Below, in pieces: positions 35,148 to 45,902 of a stretch of 64,000 bases of DNA. The notes under the pieces are model-generated. The model saw only the letters and a list, made by a program, of their open reading frames with translations, ran no database searches and was not told the DNA's origin. Source of the stretch: Planctomyces sp. SH-PL14 (GTDB lineage: Bacteria; Planctomycetota; Planctomycetia; Planctomycetales; Planctomycetaceae); the NCBI RefSeq assembly GCF_001610835.1, contig NZ_CP011270.1, positions 6,714,001-6,778,000 of the forward strand, written 5' to 3'. Each line of letters begins with the position of its first letter. Position 1 is the first letter of the stretch. Both the position numbers and the translations under genes were made by a program.

Positions 35148-36590
35148 GTGCTGGATCGTCGTCGGATGATCGGTTCGTCGCTGGCCGCGATGCTGTCCCT
35201 CGTCGCGACTGTTCCGGCGTGGCCCGCCCCCGCTTCCTCCCCGCCGGCGGACGGATTTCCTCCGCCGGGCGAGCGGCCCCCGGCCCGGCCGGACGGCGTC
35301 CAGGTCCTGAACCCCCGCGGACGGGTTCCGGTGAGCCTGATCATTGACGACAGCACGTGCCTGGTGAATCTGGCGCACTTCTGCATTCCGCACTTCGCCG
35401 AGGTGTACCCCGACCGCTACCGGCAGGACTGGAGAAAGCTGCCGCGGGAGATCCCGGACACCTTCGTCCGCTCGTTCGGCGAGTGGTGCCGCGAGCACGG
35501 GGTCAAAGGGAAGTACAGCGTCGTGCCGTATCCCGCCTGCGTGGGCTGGGTCGATCGGGACATGCCGGGCTGGTCCCGCCGCGAACTGCTCGACAGCCTC
35601 AAGCTCATCCGCGAGTTTCTGATGGTCGACTGGGACATCCATCCGGAGATGGTGACCCACACCTTTGCGATCGACACCAAGACCGGGCGGCCGTATCCGG
35701 ATCGGACCGATCCCTTTCTGGAGAACACGGGCTTCAGTGTCGGAAAGAGCGCCGACGAGCTCGCGGACTACATGGGTTACGCCCTGCGGATCTTGAAGAA
35801 CGCCGGGATGACGTGCGAAGGGGTGACGACGCCGGGCGGGTTTGGCAACCGCAACCGGCTGAACCTCGCGATCGGTGCCGGCGAGGCGATCCGCGACGTC
35901 TTCGGAGCGGAGGTACCGCACTACTTCCGCTACCTGTTCACCGACGAGCAGAGCGTCGCCCCCCGTGTCGAGAATGCCGCGGGGCTCGGAACCGACGATC
36001 CACGGTGCGTCGTCTCGATCATCGGCTGCACCGGGGACTGGTTCGGAGGCTGGGACGGGCTGGAGAAGGGGACAGTCGACCAATTCATTACGGCGGACCT
36101 GCGAGGCGGACGGCTTCCGCAGGTAATTGACCGGGGCGAGCCGGCGGTCCTCGTCTGTCATTGGCCGGGGCTCTATTTCAACGGCGAGCACTACGGCTTC
36201 CACGTCTTTCAGGAGGTCGTTCGCCGGCTTCATGCCCGCTATGACCATCTGGTCTGGATGAAGCTCAGTGAGCTGTCGCGGTACTGGGCGGCCCGCGAAC
36301 TGACCGCCATCGCAGCGGATCCGCCGGCGAAGGAAGCGGGGGCGGAAAAGGGGGCCGCCGCGGGCTGGAGATTCCGGGCCCCTTTTTCCTGTCCGGCCTT
36401 CACGGTCCGGCTTCCGGGGGAAACCAGGAAAAACCCGGTGGTGGCCTTCCGGGGCGAGAAGACCACCTTGCGGCGCGTCGATCGCGCGTGGGATCTGACC
36501 GGCGGGGCATGGCGGCCGGTTGAGGGGGGACTGGAGCTTTGCTTCGACCTTTCGAAGGGGGAGTCGTCCGTCTCGATCGAGGGCGACTGA
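35148..36590 (+). CDS. Secreted polysaccharide deacetylase-like protein (480 aa)
   Basis: GTG start (GAGAGG upstream) with an alternative ATG six codons later; the signal peptide is GSSLAAMLSLVATVPAWPAP. The NodB-type start motif VSLIIDDST (Asp67-Asp68) opens a beta/alpha barrel. WDIHPEMVTHT could supply a metal-binding His. The C-terminal 100 residues (FSCPAFTVRLPGETRKNPVVAF) look like a beta-sandwich add-on. Family members remove acetyl groups from sugars or act as glycosidases with this barrel; the exact reaction is not clear. It follows the DUF1559 gene by 45 bp and may be co-transcribed. Confidence 0.75.
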   Translation: MLDRRRMIGSSLAAMLSLVATVPAWPAPASSPPADGFPPPGERPPARPDGVQVLNPRGRVPVSLIIDDSTCLVNLAHFCIPHFAEVYPDRYRQDWRKLPREIPDTFVRSFGEWCREHGVKGKYSVVPYPACVGWVDRDMPGWSRRELLDSLKLIREFLMVDWDIHPEMVTHTFAIDTKTGRPYPDRTDPFLENTGFSVGKSADELADYMGYALRILKNAGMTCEGVTTPGGFGNRNRLNLAIGAGEAIRDVFGAEVPHYFRYLFTDEQSVAPRVENAAGLGTDDPRCVVSIIGCTGDWFGGWDGLEKGTVDQFITADLRGGRLPQVIDRGEPAVLVCHWPGLYFNGEHYGFHVFQEVVRRLHARYDHLVWMKLSELSRYWAARELTAIAADPPAKEAGAEKGAAAGWRFRAPFSCPAFTVRLPGETRKNPVVAFRGEKTTLRRVDRAWDLTGGAWRPVEGGLELCFDLSKGESSVSIEGD

Positions 36591-36777
36591 ATGCCGCGTG
36601 ATGGTGGCGCGGGGAATTGATTGGACAAAATGCTTCAAACGCGGAACACTGCGGCTGCAATCGACGCCGACAGATCGAGTTCTGTTGATCGATGATCGCG
36701 AATCGGCACTTGGGGAGAACCGAACGCCCGGACTGGCGCTTGGAATTCGCGCCAAGGGTTTAGGATGGGGGGGCACG

Positions 36778-37770
<993 letters not shown>

Positions 37771-37871
37771 AGACCGCGGTCCTCGGGCCTAGCGCTGTGC
37801 GCGGGCGGCTGGTGCTTTCACCGCCGCCTCCACAGGGATGACTTCTTGAGCCACCGAACGGCGGAACCGAC

Positions 37872-38810
37872 TTGGGGATCACGCGGACCACGGCCCAGCT
37901 CCTGCTTTCCGAGGCGGCGAAGCGGCCGTTTCGCGGCAGCGTCGCGACGCTTGGCCGCCAGCACATCTACTTTTCCCTGGACGACCTGCGGGGCTGGGCG
38001 GCGCGGGATGGCGTGACGCTCACCTCCGGCGTGCCGATCCAGCCGCACCGCGAGCCGCACCTCGCCGAGCGCGGCTGGGTCTCCGATGAAACGGTGCTCC
38101 GCTCGCTGGGCTTCGAGCGGATCGTCCGGATCGACGTCTCGAACTACGAAGAGGTCGAAGTCCTCTTCGACCTCAATGTCCCGGAGACGCCCCCCGAACT
38201 GTGCGGGCAGTTCGACGTGATCCTCAACCTGGGGACGCTGGAGCACGTCTTTCACATTCCGAACGCCCTCGCGCACCTGCACCGCATGCTGCGGCCGGGG
38301 GGGCGGATCGTCCACCTGTTTCCCAGCGCCAACTGTCTCGACCACGGGTTCGTCTGCGTCTCGCCGACGTTCGTCACCGACTACTACGCGGCGAACCGCT
38401 ACCGGATCCACGAAGTCTCGCTGCTGCGGTACCGGACGGATCATGAGCTCTCCGGGATCGACGTCTACGACTACCTGCAGCCGGATCCCTACGGTTGTCC
38501 GGTGGGTGGTCTTGACGATCGGATATATCACACGTTCGCGGTTGTTGAGCGGGGGCCGGATTCGACGGCCGCCGTTGTTCCGCAGCAGTCGTTTTACACC
38601 GCGCGTTGGGGGGCTGACGGTGTGTCGGACGGGCCGGCTGGGGAGGCTGCGACGAGGTCTCGGGCCGACCGATTGCGGGAAGCGACGGCGGGTTGGCCGG
38701 TCGTGCGGAATGTGGCTGCGGCGGCGATTGACGGCTGGCGGTGGCTGCGGCGGACGGTGATGAAGTGGCGGAATCCGGTCCCGTGGAAGTGGGTCCGCCG
38801 GCTCCACTGA
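37872..38810 (+). CDS. Class I SAM-dependent methyltransferase-like protein (312 aa)
   Basis: The start is a TTG at 37872 because no ATG or GTG fits better; the true start could differ by some codons. The core has the acidic loop FDVILNLGTLEHVFHIPNALAHL followed by MLRPGGRIVHLFPSA, typical of Methyltransf_11/25. The SAM-binding glycine loop is atypical (LRSLGFERIVRIDVSN). The C-terminal 60 residues are Arg/Trp-rich and basic. Such methyltransferases often act in glycan or lipid modification; the next gene after the repeat is a glycosyltransferase. Cytosolic or membrane-associated. Confidence 0.75.
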   Translation: MGITRTTAQLLLSEAAKRPFRGSVATLGRQHIYFSLDDLRGWAARDGVTLTSGVPIQPHREPHLAERGWVSDETVLRSLGFERIVRIDVSNYEEVEVLFDLNVPETPPELCGQFDVILNLGTLEHVFHIPNALAHLHRMLRPGGRIVHLFPSANCLDHGFVCVSPTFVTDYYAANRYRIHEVSLLRYRTDHELSGIDVYDYLQPDPYGCPVGGLDDRIYHTFAVVERGPDSTAAVVPQQSFYTARWGADGVSDGPAGEAATRSRADRLREATAGWPVVRNVAAAAIDGWRWLRRTVMKWRNPVPWKWVRRLH

Positions 38811-38831
38811 GCGTTACCGGCCCAAGAACCG

Positions 38832-39164
38832 GGGTCCAGGGGGAACCCCTGGTGGGGGATGCAAGGGGGCAACGCCCTCTTGCCCGCCGGAGGCCGTCTC
38901 GTCGAGAGATGTCTGAAGGAGCACGTATCCAAGCGCGGACATCGTGCCGTATGCCCTCACATCAACCCGCGCGGATTGCAAAGCCAGCGGCATCGGGTGA
39001 GGGAGTCCTCAATACCGGTACCGCAAAGGGGACGTCCGTTGCTTACCACGGTTCCTCGCCGGAACGCCTCCGGCGGCAAGGGGGCGTGGCCCCCTTGACC
39101 CCTGGCTGCCGTGGCACGTTGGGTTTGAGCTACGGGAGCCGTGCCGGCAAGGACGTGGTTCGAG
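38832..39164 (+). repeat. 330-bp structured interspersed repeat, copy 8 of 11
   Basis: Full length. First stem CCAGGGG/CCCCTGG with loop GAA; left-arm hairpin GGGGGCAACGCCCTC; right arm AAGGGGGCGTGGCCCCCTT; central stem has one mismatch (GTATCC/GGACAT). It starts 21 bp after the co-directional methyltransferase stop. The tail is one of the best preserved (GTGCCGGCAAGGACGTGG then TTCGAG). Confidence 0.96.
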
Positions 39165-39244
39165 TGAGGAGGCGAAGCCTGCGGCGTCGGATATTCTGCC
39201 TCCAGGGATGAGGACATTGACGTGGTCTTCGAAGCCCGAACCTT

Positions 39245-40486
39245 GTGTCGATCGACCTCGCGTCCTTAGGAAACAGTCACTTGAGCCGCCGCAGCGTCCT
39301 GTTCGTCGTCGGCTCGATGGGAGGGGGCGGGGCGGAACGGCAAATCGTCGAGATCCTGAAGCGGCTCGACCGATCGCGGTTTCGCCCGGTGCTGTACCTG
39401 GCCCACAAGCGGGGCGAGCTCCTCGGCGAAGTCCCGGCCGATATCCCGGTGTACTCCTTCTGGGACGACTTCGCAGGGACGATCCGCTCCAAGTTCCACT
39501 ACCTGCTCGGAACCACCGACCGCGCCCGCTGGCGGCAGATGGCGGAGGTCATCCGGCGGGAGCAGATCGACCTCGTCTTTGACCAGCTGTTCCTGGCGAC
39601 GCTCGACGCCGCCCAGGCCTGCCACCGGGCAGGCCGGCCGCGGATCTCCGTCTGCCAGTACGAACCGATGGCGGACGTCCGGGAGTACGCCCGAGGCGGT
39701 TCGCTCGATCAGGCTATCGCCGTCGCCCGCGATGCCTACTCGTCCGCAGACCGGGTCGTCGCGGTCTCGAACGGGGTCCGCGAGTCACTGATCCGCGACA
39801 TCGGCGTCCCGCCGGAGCGGATCGAGGTCCATTACAACCTCGTCGATCTGGAGGAGGCGGAACGAAGGTCCGGCGAGTCCGATCCCGGCTTCGATCCGGG
39901 GCGGTTTCATCTCCTGACGGTCGCCCGGCTGGCGGAACAGAAAGGGCACGTCTTCCTGATCGAAGCGGTCGATCGCCTTGTCCACCGAGAGGGGCGATCG
40001 GAGCTCCTGTGGCACATTGTTGGGACCGGCCCGCTCGAAGAGTCGCTCCGGGCCGAAGTCCGCCGTCGCCATCTCGAAGAGCACATCCGCTTCGAGGGCT
40101 TCTGTCCGAACCCGTATCCGTTCTACCGGCATGCGAACCTGTTCTGTCTGCCGTCGAAGAACGAGGGGCTCCCGTGCGTTCTGCTGGAGGCCCTGGCCTG
40201 CGGCTTGCCGGTCCTGTCGACCGATTGCCCCAGCGGTCCGCGCGAAGTCCTCGACGGAGGCCGCGCGGGACGTCTCGTTCCTCCCGGCGATCCTATCGCG
40301 CTGGCCGAGGCCATCGGCGACTGCCTGGCCCATCCCTCCGCATGGGCTGAACAGGCCCGCATCGGAAAAGGATCCGTCGAGCGGACGTTCGCGATGAACC
40401 CGGGCGTTCGCCGGCTCGAAACTCTCTTCGATGAAGTGGCGGCCCGCCCGCGGGAGAATCCCCGTGGAGCGGGCACTTCGCCATGA
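39245..40486 (+). CDS. Family 4-type glycosyltransferase, GT-B fold (413 aa)
   Basis: GTG start. The N-terminal domain opens with RSVLFVVGSMGGGGAERQI, the acceptor-side glycine loop of GT4 enzymes. The C-terminal donor domain has LLTVARLAEQKGHVFLI, IRFEGFCPNPYPFYRHAN and the E-x7-E motif KNEGLPCVLLEALACGLPVL. Such retaining enzymes extend surface polysaccharides or glycolipids from nucleotide sugars. No membrane segment is seen, so it should act at the cytosolic face of the membrane. It is convergent with the lipoprotein gene at 40511, 24 bp apart, with no terminator visible. Confidence 0.92.
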   Translation: MSIDLASLGNSHLSRRSVLFVVGSMGGGGAERQIVEILKRLDRSRFRPVLYLAHKRGELLGEVPADIPVYSFWDDFAGTIRSKFHYLLGTTDRARWRQMAEVIRREQIDLVFDQLFLATLDAAQACHRAGRPRISVCQYEPMADVREYARGGSLDQAIAVARDAYSSADRVVAVSNGVRESLIRDIGVPPERIEVHYNLVDLEEAERRSGESDPGFDPGRFHLLTVARLAEQKGHVFLIEAVDRLVHREGRSELLWHIVGTGPLEESLRAEVRRRHLEEHIRFEGFCPNPYPFYRHANLFCLPSKNEGLPCVLLEALACGLPVLSTDCPSGPREVLDGGRAGRLVPPGDPIALAEAIGDCLAHPSAWAEQARIGKGSVERTFAMNPGVRRLETLFDEVAARPRENPRGAGTSP

Positions 40487-40510
40487 TCCGCCGCGCGTGT
40501 CCAGGGACGG

Positions 40511-40930
40511 TCAGCGCAACTCCAGCGTAAAGTCGTTCCGCTGACCCTTCTCGACCTTCTTGCGGAGGTTCGATTCCATCGGCGAGTTGTACCAGGCGGG
40601 AATGACCGACTTCCGCGGCGAGTAGGGATCGTCCGGCTTCGTCGGGACCGACTTCTCGACGAGGATCAGGTGGTCCCCTTCGATCGCGCCGTCCTTGGGG
40701 GTGATCGTCGTCAGCGCGAACAGTCCTGCGGCGTCGGTCGTTCCGGTCGCCCGCGGCCCCTGGGCCGGGATGAAGAACACGTTCGCGTCGGCGACCGGCT
40801 CCCCGTTGAAGACGATCTTGCCGGTCACCGGCACGGTGCCGATGGACGAACTGCTGCCGCAGCCCGATAGCGCCGCGATCACGGGGAGGGCCGCCAGCAC
40901 GGACTGGCGAGAGAGAGGGAAGCGCATCAT
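40511..40930 (-). CDS. Lipoprotein with carboxypeptidase-regulatory/transthyretin-like domain (139 aa)
   Basis: Starting at ATG 40930 (or 40927) the protein has a lipobox LSGC and then one beta-sandwich domain: GKIVFNGEPVADANVFFIPAQG...ATGTTDAAGLFALTTI. This is typical of the small lipoproteins paired with DUF1559 genes in planctomycetes. It lies 226 bp downstream of a DUF1559 gene on the same strand and is probably co-transcribed. It may sit on the outer side of a membrane and bind the pilin-like partner, which is only an inference from pairing. Confidence 0.9.
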   Translation of the reverse strand: MMRFPLSRQSVLAALPVIAALSGCGSSSSIGTVPVTGKIVFNGEPVADANVFFIPAQGPRATGTTDAAGLFALTTITPKDGAIEGDHLILVEKSVPTKPDDPYSPRKSVIPAWYNSPMESNLRKKVEKGQRNDFTLELR

Positions 40931-41155
40931 GGGGCTCAAGGAAGCGGGGTGATTTGGAGTCGTGTCAGGACGGGAGAGCCGACGAGCCGCCAATACGGAG
41001 GCGCCGTCGTGGTGGGCCAGGCACGGTTCGAGCGGCTTGGACGGAGCTGTCAGAAAGATTGGCCTGCGACGCCCGTCCGCATTGAAAGAGAGGAGGGGCC
41101 GTTGTGATTCCAACGGCCCGCTGCTGCCGATCGCAGCCCTCCTGAATAGAACGCG

Positions 41156-42124
41156 TTAGAACTCGCCCAGCGGCTTGCCGTCCCGCCGGTCTCCGAGCAT
41201 CTGCAGAGTGGCGTAGTTGATTTCCTGCGCCAGGAACCGCACGGAGCCGTCGCACAGCGTGACGTGGGCGCCGCCCGCGTGCCGCGACTTGAACGCCTGG
41301 GCGGTCCCCCAGCTCGTCGTCGTGTTGCAGCCGGTCCCGTAGCCCGGCTCTCCGGGGCAGGTGGGGGCGTTGATTCCGCCGGTCGTTCCGATCCAGAGCG
41401 AGTTCATGTGCATCCAGCCGTTCTGAAGATGTGTGGAGCACTTCGGCCGGACTTCGCCCAGGGCGATCGTGTTGCTTGTCCCGTCGACGACGTCGCGGAT
41501 CTTAGCGGACCAGGGATAGTGCCCCAGGACGCCGGAGATCAGGTTGGCATCGAGCGAGTCCCCGTGAGTCTGGCTGCCGTTCGTGTTGACGGTGTTCCAG
41601 CCCGTTCCGCAGACGGAGAAGTTCTGGGCGCCCAGGTTGCCGCCGTAGCTCGTGCAGGCTCGCATGCCGCTCGATGTGTTCTGGCCGCCGCTGAACTTGC
41701 CGTCGGTATCGTCGCTCGGACAGAGCAGGTTCGAAATCACCGTCTGGCAGAGGAGCTGCGTCGTCCCGGGTTGGGTCTGCAGGTCCAGATGCTGCGCAAA
41801 GGTGAAGTCGATCCGGTTATAGAGTGCCGTCTGATCAAAGTGCGGCAGGAGCATCACCAGGAAGTTGCCGCGGTTATAGGACCAGTTCTGGGCGGCGATG
41901 ATATTGCCGTTATAGAAGCCTCCCGGGGGAAACTGTCCGGAGGTTTCCGTGTAGTTGTGCAGGGCCAGCCCGAGCTGCTTCAGGTTGTTCTTGCACTGCG
42001 ACTGCCGCGCCGACTCGCGGGCCTGTTGGACGGCAGGGAGCAGGATGGCGACCAGCACCGCAATGATGGCGATGACGACCAGAAGTTCGATCAGCGTAAA
42101 TCCACGTCGACGCGCAACCAGCAT
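41156..42124 (-). CDS. DUF1559 pilin-like protein with type IV prepilin signal (322 aa)
   Basis: Prepilin signal [19 protein letters not shown], cut after Gly8, then [28 protein letters not shown] as in the DUF1559 family. Internal motifs [17 protein letters not shown] and [15 protein letters not shown] are typical; [17 protein letters not shown] is the C-terminal signature. It is somewhat shorter than the paralogue at 34038 and shares its first 50 residues almost exactly, then diverges. It precedes the lipoprotein gene. The upstream 280 bp to the PSD1 gene start is a divergent, AT-richer promoter region. Confidence 0.95.
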   Translation of the reverse strand: MLVARRRGFTLIELLVVIAIIAVLVAILLPAVQQARESARQSQCKNNLKQLGLALHNYTETSGQFPPGGFYNGNIIAAQNWSYNRGNFLVMLLPHFDQTALYNRIDFTFAQHLDLQTQPGTTQLLCQTVISNLLCPSDDTDGKFSGGQNTSSGMRACTSYGGNLGAQNFSVCGTGWNTVNTNGSQTHGDSLDANLISGVLGHYPWSAKIRDVVDGTSNTIALGEVRPKCSTHLQNGWMHMNSLWIGTTGGINAPTCPGEPGYGTGCNTTTSWGTAQAFKSRHAGGAHVTLCDGSVRFLAQEINYATLQMLGDRRDGKPLGEF

Positions 42125-42406
42125 GGATCAACCCAGGAAGAGAAGAATTGTTCGGCCACGAAGGAAGAGCCTTCACCGCGGGGAGTCTATCGGGCGACTC
42201 CAGGGGACGCATCTTCCATAATGATAAATTTTGATGCGACAAAACTGCTTGCGGTGGCGAAATTTCCGGCGTCGCATGTCACCGCTGTGATGCGAATTGC
42301 TCCGGTTTTCCGGGCGGTTGGCGTTTGCGCTAACAATGGCGCTGTCGGTCGCTGATTCTCCGACGAGACCATTTGCGAATGCCACGGATCGAATCATACT
42401 GATGCA

Positions 42407-45400
42407 ATGCGCTTCACTTTGCTTTCCACTCTTTTGGTCCTGATCTCGGGTCTGGCAACGGGGGCTCCCCCCGATTTTGCCCGCGACGTCCGTCCGATCC
42501 TGGAGCAGAACTGCTTCCGGTGTCACGGCGCCGAAAAGCAGATGAGCGGGTATCGGCTCGACCGTCGCGAAATCGCGTTGGCCGGCGGGGAGCTTGGCGA
42601 AGCGGCGATCGTCGCGAAGAAGGCGGTCGAGAGTCCGCTGATCCGCTACGTCTCGGGCGAAGACGAGTCGATGCTGATGCCGCCGAAGTCGAGCGGCCTG
42701 GCGCGGCTGTCGCCGGAGCAGGTCCAGGTCCTGCGGGACTGGATCGAAGCGGGAGCGGTGTGGCCGGATGACCTCGCCGGCGGACCCGATCCGCGTTTCG
42801 ACCACTGGGCCTGGAAGAGCGTCCAGCGGCCGTCGATCCCGGCTTCGAACTTCGCGAATCCCGTCGACGCGTTGACCACTGCCAAGCTCGCCGAGAAGAA
42901 CCTGCGTCTCTCCGAGGAAGCGGACCGGCGGACGCTGATCCGCCGTCTCTCTTACGACCTGATCGGCCTCCCGCCGACTCCCGCCGAGATCGACGCCTTC
43001 GTGAAGGACCCGGACCCGCGGGCGTACGAGCGGCTCGTCGACCGGCTCCTGGCCTCGCCGCAATACGGCGAACGGTGGGCCCGCCACTGGCTCGACGTCG
43101 TGCGGTTCGCCGAAAGCCACGGCTTCGAGATGAACCAGCCCCGGCCGAACGCCTGGCCGTACCGGGACTATGTCATTGCTGCCTTCAACACCGACAAACC
43201 CTACGACCAGTTCGTCCGCGAGCAGCTCGCGGGGGACGTCTATGGCGTCGATGAGGCAACGGGCTTCATCGTCGGCGGACCGTGGGACCAGGTGAAAAGT
43301 CCTGACCCGGTCCTGACCGCCCAGCAGCGGGCGGACGAGCTCAACGACATGGTCGGGACGACCGGCAGCACGTTCCTTGGGCTCACTGTGAGCTGCGCCC
43401 GCTGCCACGACCACAAGTTCGATCCGATCACGGCGGCGGAGTACTACGCGCTGACGGCCTGCTTCGCCGGCGTGCAGCACGGCGAACGTGGAATGCGTCC
43501 GGCCGACTGGGACGAGCGGCAAAAGCGAGCCGGCGAGCTCCGCCAGGAGCTCGCGGCCGTCCAGGCCCGGACGCGGCGCTATCAGCCGCTCGCCCGGACC
43601 ACCCGGTCCGTGCTGCTCGACAACACTCCCGAAGGGAGCCGGGCGCAGGATGTCGAGGAACTCGAAAAGCCGCGGGGTGTTGCCGCGCACGCCCCGGGGG
43701 CGGGGAAGGGGCAGCTCGGATTTGCCGGAGGCCTGGCCGAGCTCCCGAACGTCGGGGGTTCGTACCACTGGTGGACCGGAGTGAAGGACCGCCCGGTGTT
43801 CGCCTACCGCCCACGGCTCTCCGGGAATTTCCGCGTGTGGATCTCCTGGGGCTGCGGGTGGCACACGCATGCCCACGACGTGCGATACCTCCTCGACCAA
43901 GACGGCGACCCCGCCACGACGGAGGACCAGCGGGAGATCGCCCGCGTCGACCAGCGGATGTTCGCCGACGGTAGCGGCGAGCCGTTCGTCGACAAGCCGT
44001 CGTGGAGCGGCTTCCGCGATACGGGCCTCCATCTGCTCCAGCCGGCAACCCGGTTGCTGATCGTGGCGGATGGAACCGGCGACCCCGTGACGGCGGACGC
44101 CGTCCTGTTTGAAGAGGTTGCGTCAACGGAGATCGCGGAGCGCGTGACGCCGCATCTGCGTTCCCAGGTCGACCGTGGTGAGAACGTTGAACGCTTTCCG
44201 CCCGTGATGGCCCGGTTCGTCCGCTTCCGGATTCAGGAGACGACGGATGCGGAACCGTGTCTCGATGAGCTGGAAGTCTTCACGGCCGAGCCCGGGCCGA
44301 GGAACGTGGCCCTCGCGTCGGCCGGCGCCAAAGTCACGTCGTCCGGCGACTACAGCGGGAATGAATTCCACAAGCTTGAGCACGTGAACGACGGCCGCTA
44401 CGGCAATGAGCGGTCGTGGATCTCAAACGAGCGTGGCGCGGGGTGGGTTCAGATCGAGCTTCCCGAACCGGCTCTGATCGACCGCGTTGTCTGGAGCCGC
44501 GACCGGTCGGACAAGCCGAAGTACGCGGACCGGACCGCGAGCCGCTACGAGGTCGCCGTTTCGACGGACGGTGAAAGCTGGACGATCGTCGCTGGCGATC
44601 AGGACCGGCTCTCCAGGAACTACCCGCACCGCGTCCCCCCCATCATCGCCTCGTCGGAGATCCGGGAGGAGGAGCGGGAAAGCGTCGCGGCCCTTGCGGC
44701 GAGGCAGAAGGATCTGGAGACACAGCTACGCGACGCCGAAACCTTGCCGATGACCTACGCGGGCCGGTTCGTCGCCCCGGGCGAGACGTTCCGCCTCCAC
44801 CGCGGCGACCCGATGCAGCGGAAGGAGCCGGTGACTCCCGGCGGACTCAAGACGTTCGGCGGGGGATGGGCTCTGCCGGGGAACGCCTCGGACTCCGACC
44901 GCCGCGTGGCGCTCGCGAAATGGATCACCGACCCCGCCAACCCGCTCACGGCACGGGTTCTGGTGAACCGGATCTGGCACTATCACTTCGGAACCGGAAT
45001 CGTCGATACGCCGAGCGACTTCGGGATCAACGGCGGGCGTCCGACGCATCCGGAGCTCCTCGACTGGCTGGCGAGTGAATTCGTCGCCTCCGGCTGGAGC
45101 ATCAAGGCCCTCCACAGGACGATCCTGACGAGCCGCACGTACCGCCAGGGGAGCGAGGCCCGCGCGGATGGGATGGCGATCGACGCCTCGGACCGGCTGC
45201 TGTGGCGGTATCCGCCGCGGCGGCTCGAAGCGGAGCCGTTGCGGGACGCGATCCTCTCGGTGGCGGGGACGATGAATCCGAAGGCTGGGGGCCCCGGCTT
45301 CAGCCTCTTCGAGCCGAACACGAACTACGTCCGGGTCTATACGCCGCGGACTGACTTCGGCCCCGATGAATTGCGGCGGATGGTCTACCAGGCCAAGCCC

Positions 45401-45733
45401 CGCGTGGAGCTCGACACGCTCTTCGGCGCGTTCGACTGTCCGGACGCCGGTCAGATCGCCCCGCGGCGGAACCTGAGCACGACTCCGCTCCAGGCGCTCG
45501 GGATGCTCAACAGCGAGTTCATGCAGCAGCAGTCGCAGGCGTTCGCCGAGCGGATCCAGCGCGAGGCTCCCGACTCGGTCGACCGGCAGGTCCGGCTGGC
45601 GTTCTCGCTCGCCTTCGGCCGGGAGCCGGAAGCGACCGAGGCGACCGGAGCCGCGGCCCTGGTTCAGCAGCACGGCCTGCCCGCCCTGTGCCGCGCGATC
45701 TACAACACGAACGAGTTTTTGACCGTCCGGTAG
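42407..45733 (+). CDS. PSD1-type planctomycete cytochrome protein (DUF1549/DUF1553, 1108 aa)
   Basis: The signal peptide is followed by a c-type haem site NCFRCH (Cys36, Cys39, His40) in the PSCyt1 domain. Then come the DUF1549 part (RRLSYDLIGLPPTPAEIDAF, RWARHWLDVVRFAES, VSCARCHDHKFDP with a second CxxCH), a central beta-sandwich with LVARFVRFRIQETTDAEP... and YGNERSWISNERGAGWVQIEL resembling a discoidin/F5-8 carbohydrate-binding module, and DUF1553 (RVLVNRIWHYHFGTGIVDTP, QAKPRVELDTLFGAFDCPD). Extracytoplasmic redox handling of sugars is often proposed for this family. It pairs with the downstream DUF1501 gene, the usual planctomycete arrangement. Confidence 0.93.
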   Translation: MRFTLLSTLLVLISGLATGAPPDFARDVRPILEQNCFRCHGAEKQMSGYRLDRREIALAGGELGEAAIVAKKAVESPLIRYVSGEDESMLMPPKSSGLARLSPEQVQVLRDWIEAGAVWPDDLAGGPDPRFDHWAWKSVQRPSIPASNFANPVDALTTAKLAEKNLRLSEEADRRTLIRRLSYDLIGLPPTPAEIDAFVKDPDPRAYERLVDRLLASPQYGERWARHWLDVVRFAESHGFEMNQPRPNAWPYRDYVIAAFNTDKPYDQFVREQLAGDVYGVDEATGFIVGGPWDQVKSPDPVLTAQQRADELNDMVGTTGSTFLGLTVSCARCHDHKFDPITAAEYYALTACFAGVQHGERGMRPADWDERQKRAGELRQELAAVQARTRRYQPLARTTRSVLLDNTPEGSRAQDVEELEKPRGVAAHAPGAGKGQLGFAGGLAELPNVGGSYHWWTGVKDRPVFAYRPRLSGNFRVWISWGCGWHTHAHDVRYLLDQDGDPATTEDQREIARVDQRMFADGSGEPFVDKPSWSGFRDTGLHLLQPATRLLIVADGTGDPVTADAVLFEEVASTEIAERVTPHLRSQVDRGENVERFPPVMARFVRFRIQETTDAEPCLDELEVFTAEPGPRNVALASAGAKVTSSGDYSGNEFHKLEHVNDGRYGNERSWISNERGAGWVQIELPEPALIDRVVWSRDRSDKPKYADRTASRYEVAVSTDGESWTIVAGDQDRLSRNYPHRVPPIIASSEIREEERESVAALAARQKDLETQLRDAETLPMTYAGRFVAPGETFRLHRGDPMQRKEPVTPGGLKTFGGGWALPGNASDSDRRVALAKWITDPANPLTARVLVNRIWHYHFGTGIVDTPSDFGINGGRPTHPELLDWLASEFVASGWSIKALHRTILTSRTYRQGSEARADGMAIDASDRLLWRYPPRRLEAEPLRDAILSVAGTMNPKAGGPGFSLFEPNTNYVRVYTPRTDFGPDELRRMVYQAKPRVELDTLFGAFDCPDAGQIAPRRNLSTTPLQALGMLNSEFMQQQSQAFAERIQREAPDSVDRQVRLAFSLAFGREPEATEATGAAALVQQHGLPALCRAIYNTNEFLTVR

Positions 45734-45743
45734 AAGACCAAAT

Positions 45744-45873
45744 ACCAAGACAGAAGATTAAACACCAAGACACCAAGGAGGCACCAAGTTCACCAAGAAG
45801 CCACGGGAGTCAGGGCTGGTCCGCTTTGCTCTGTCTCCTGAATCCTTGGTGCCGTCTTTGTGCCTTGGTGTTT
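45744..45873. repeat. Fold-back of short-period words (CCTTGGTG type), locus 2
   Basis: Left arm (AAACACCAAGACACCAAGG then CACCAAGTTCACCAAG) and right arm (CCTTGGTGCCGTCTTTGTG then CCTTGGTGTTT) are imperfect reverse complements separated by about 38 nt. It fills the interval between the PSD1 gene (stop 45733) and the DUF1501 gene (start 45903). Confidence 0.83.
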
Positions 45874-45902
45874 CACTCCGGCCTTCCTGAGAACCTCGAC
45901 TG

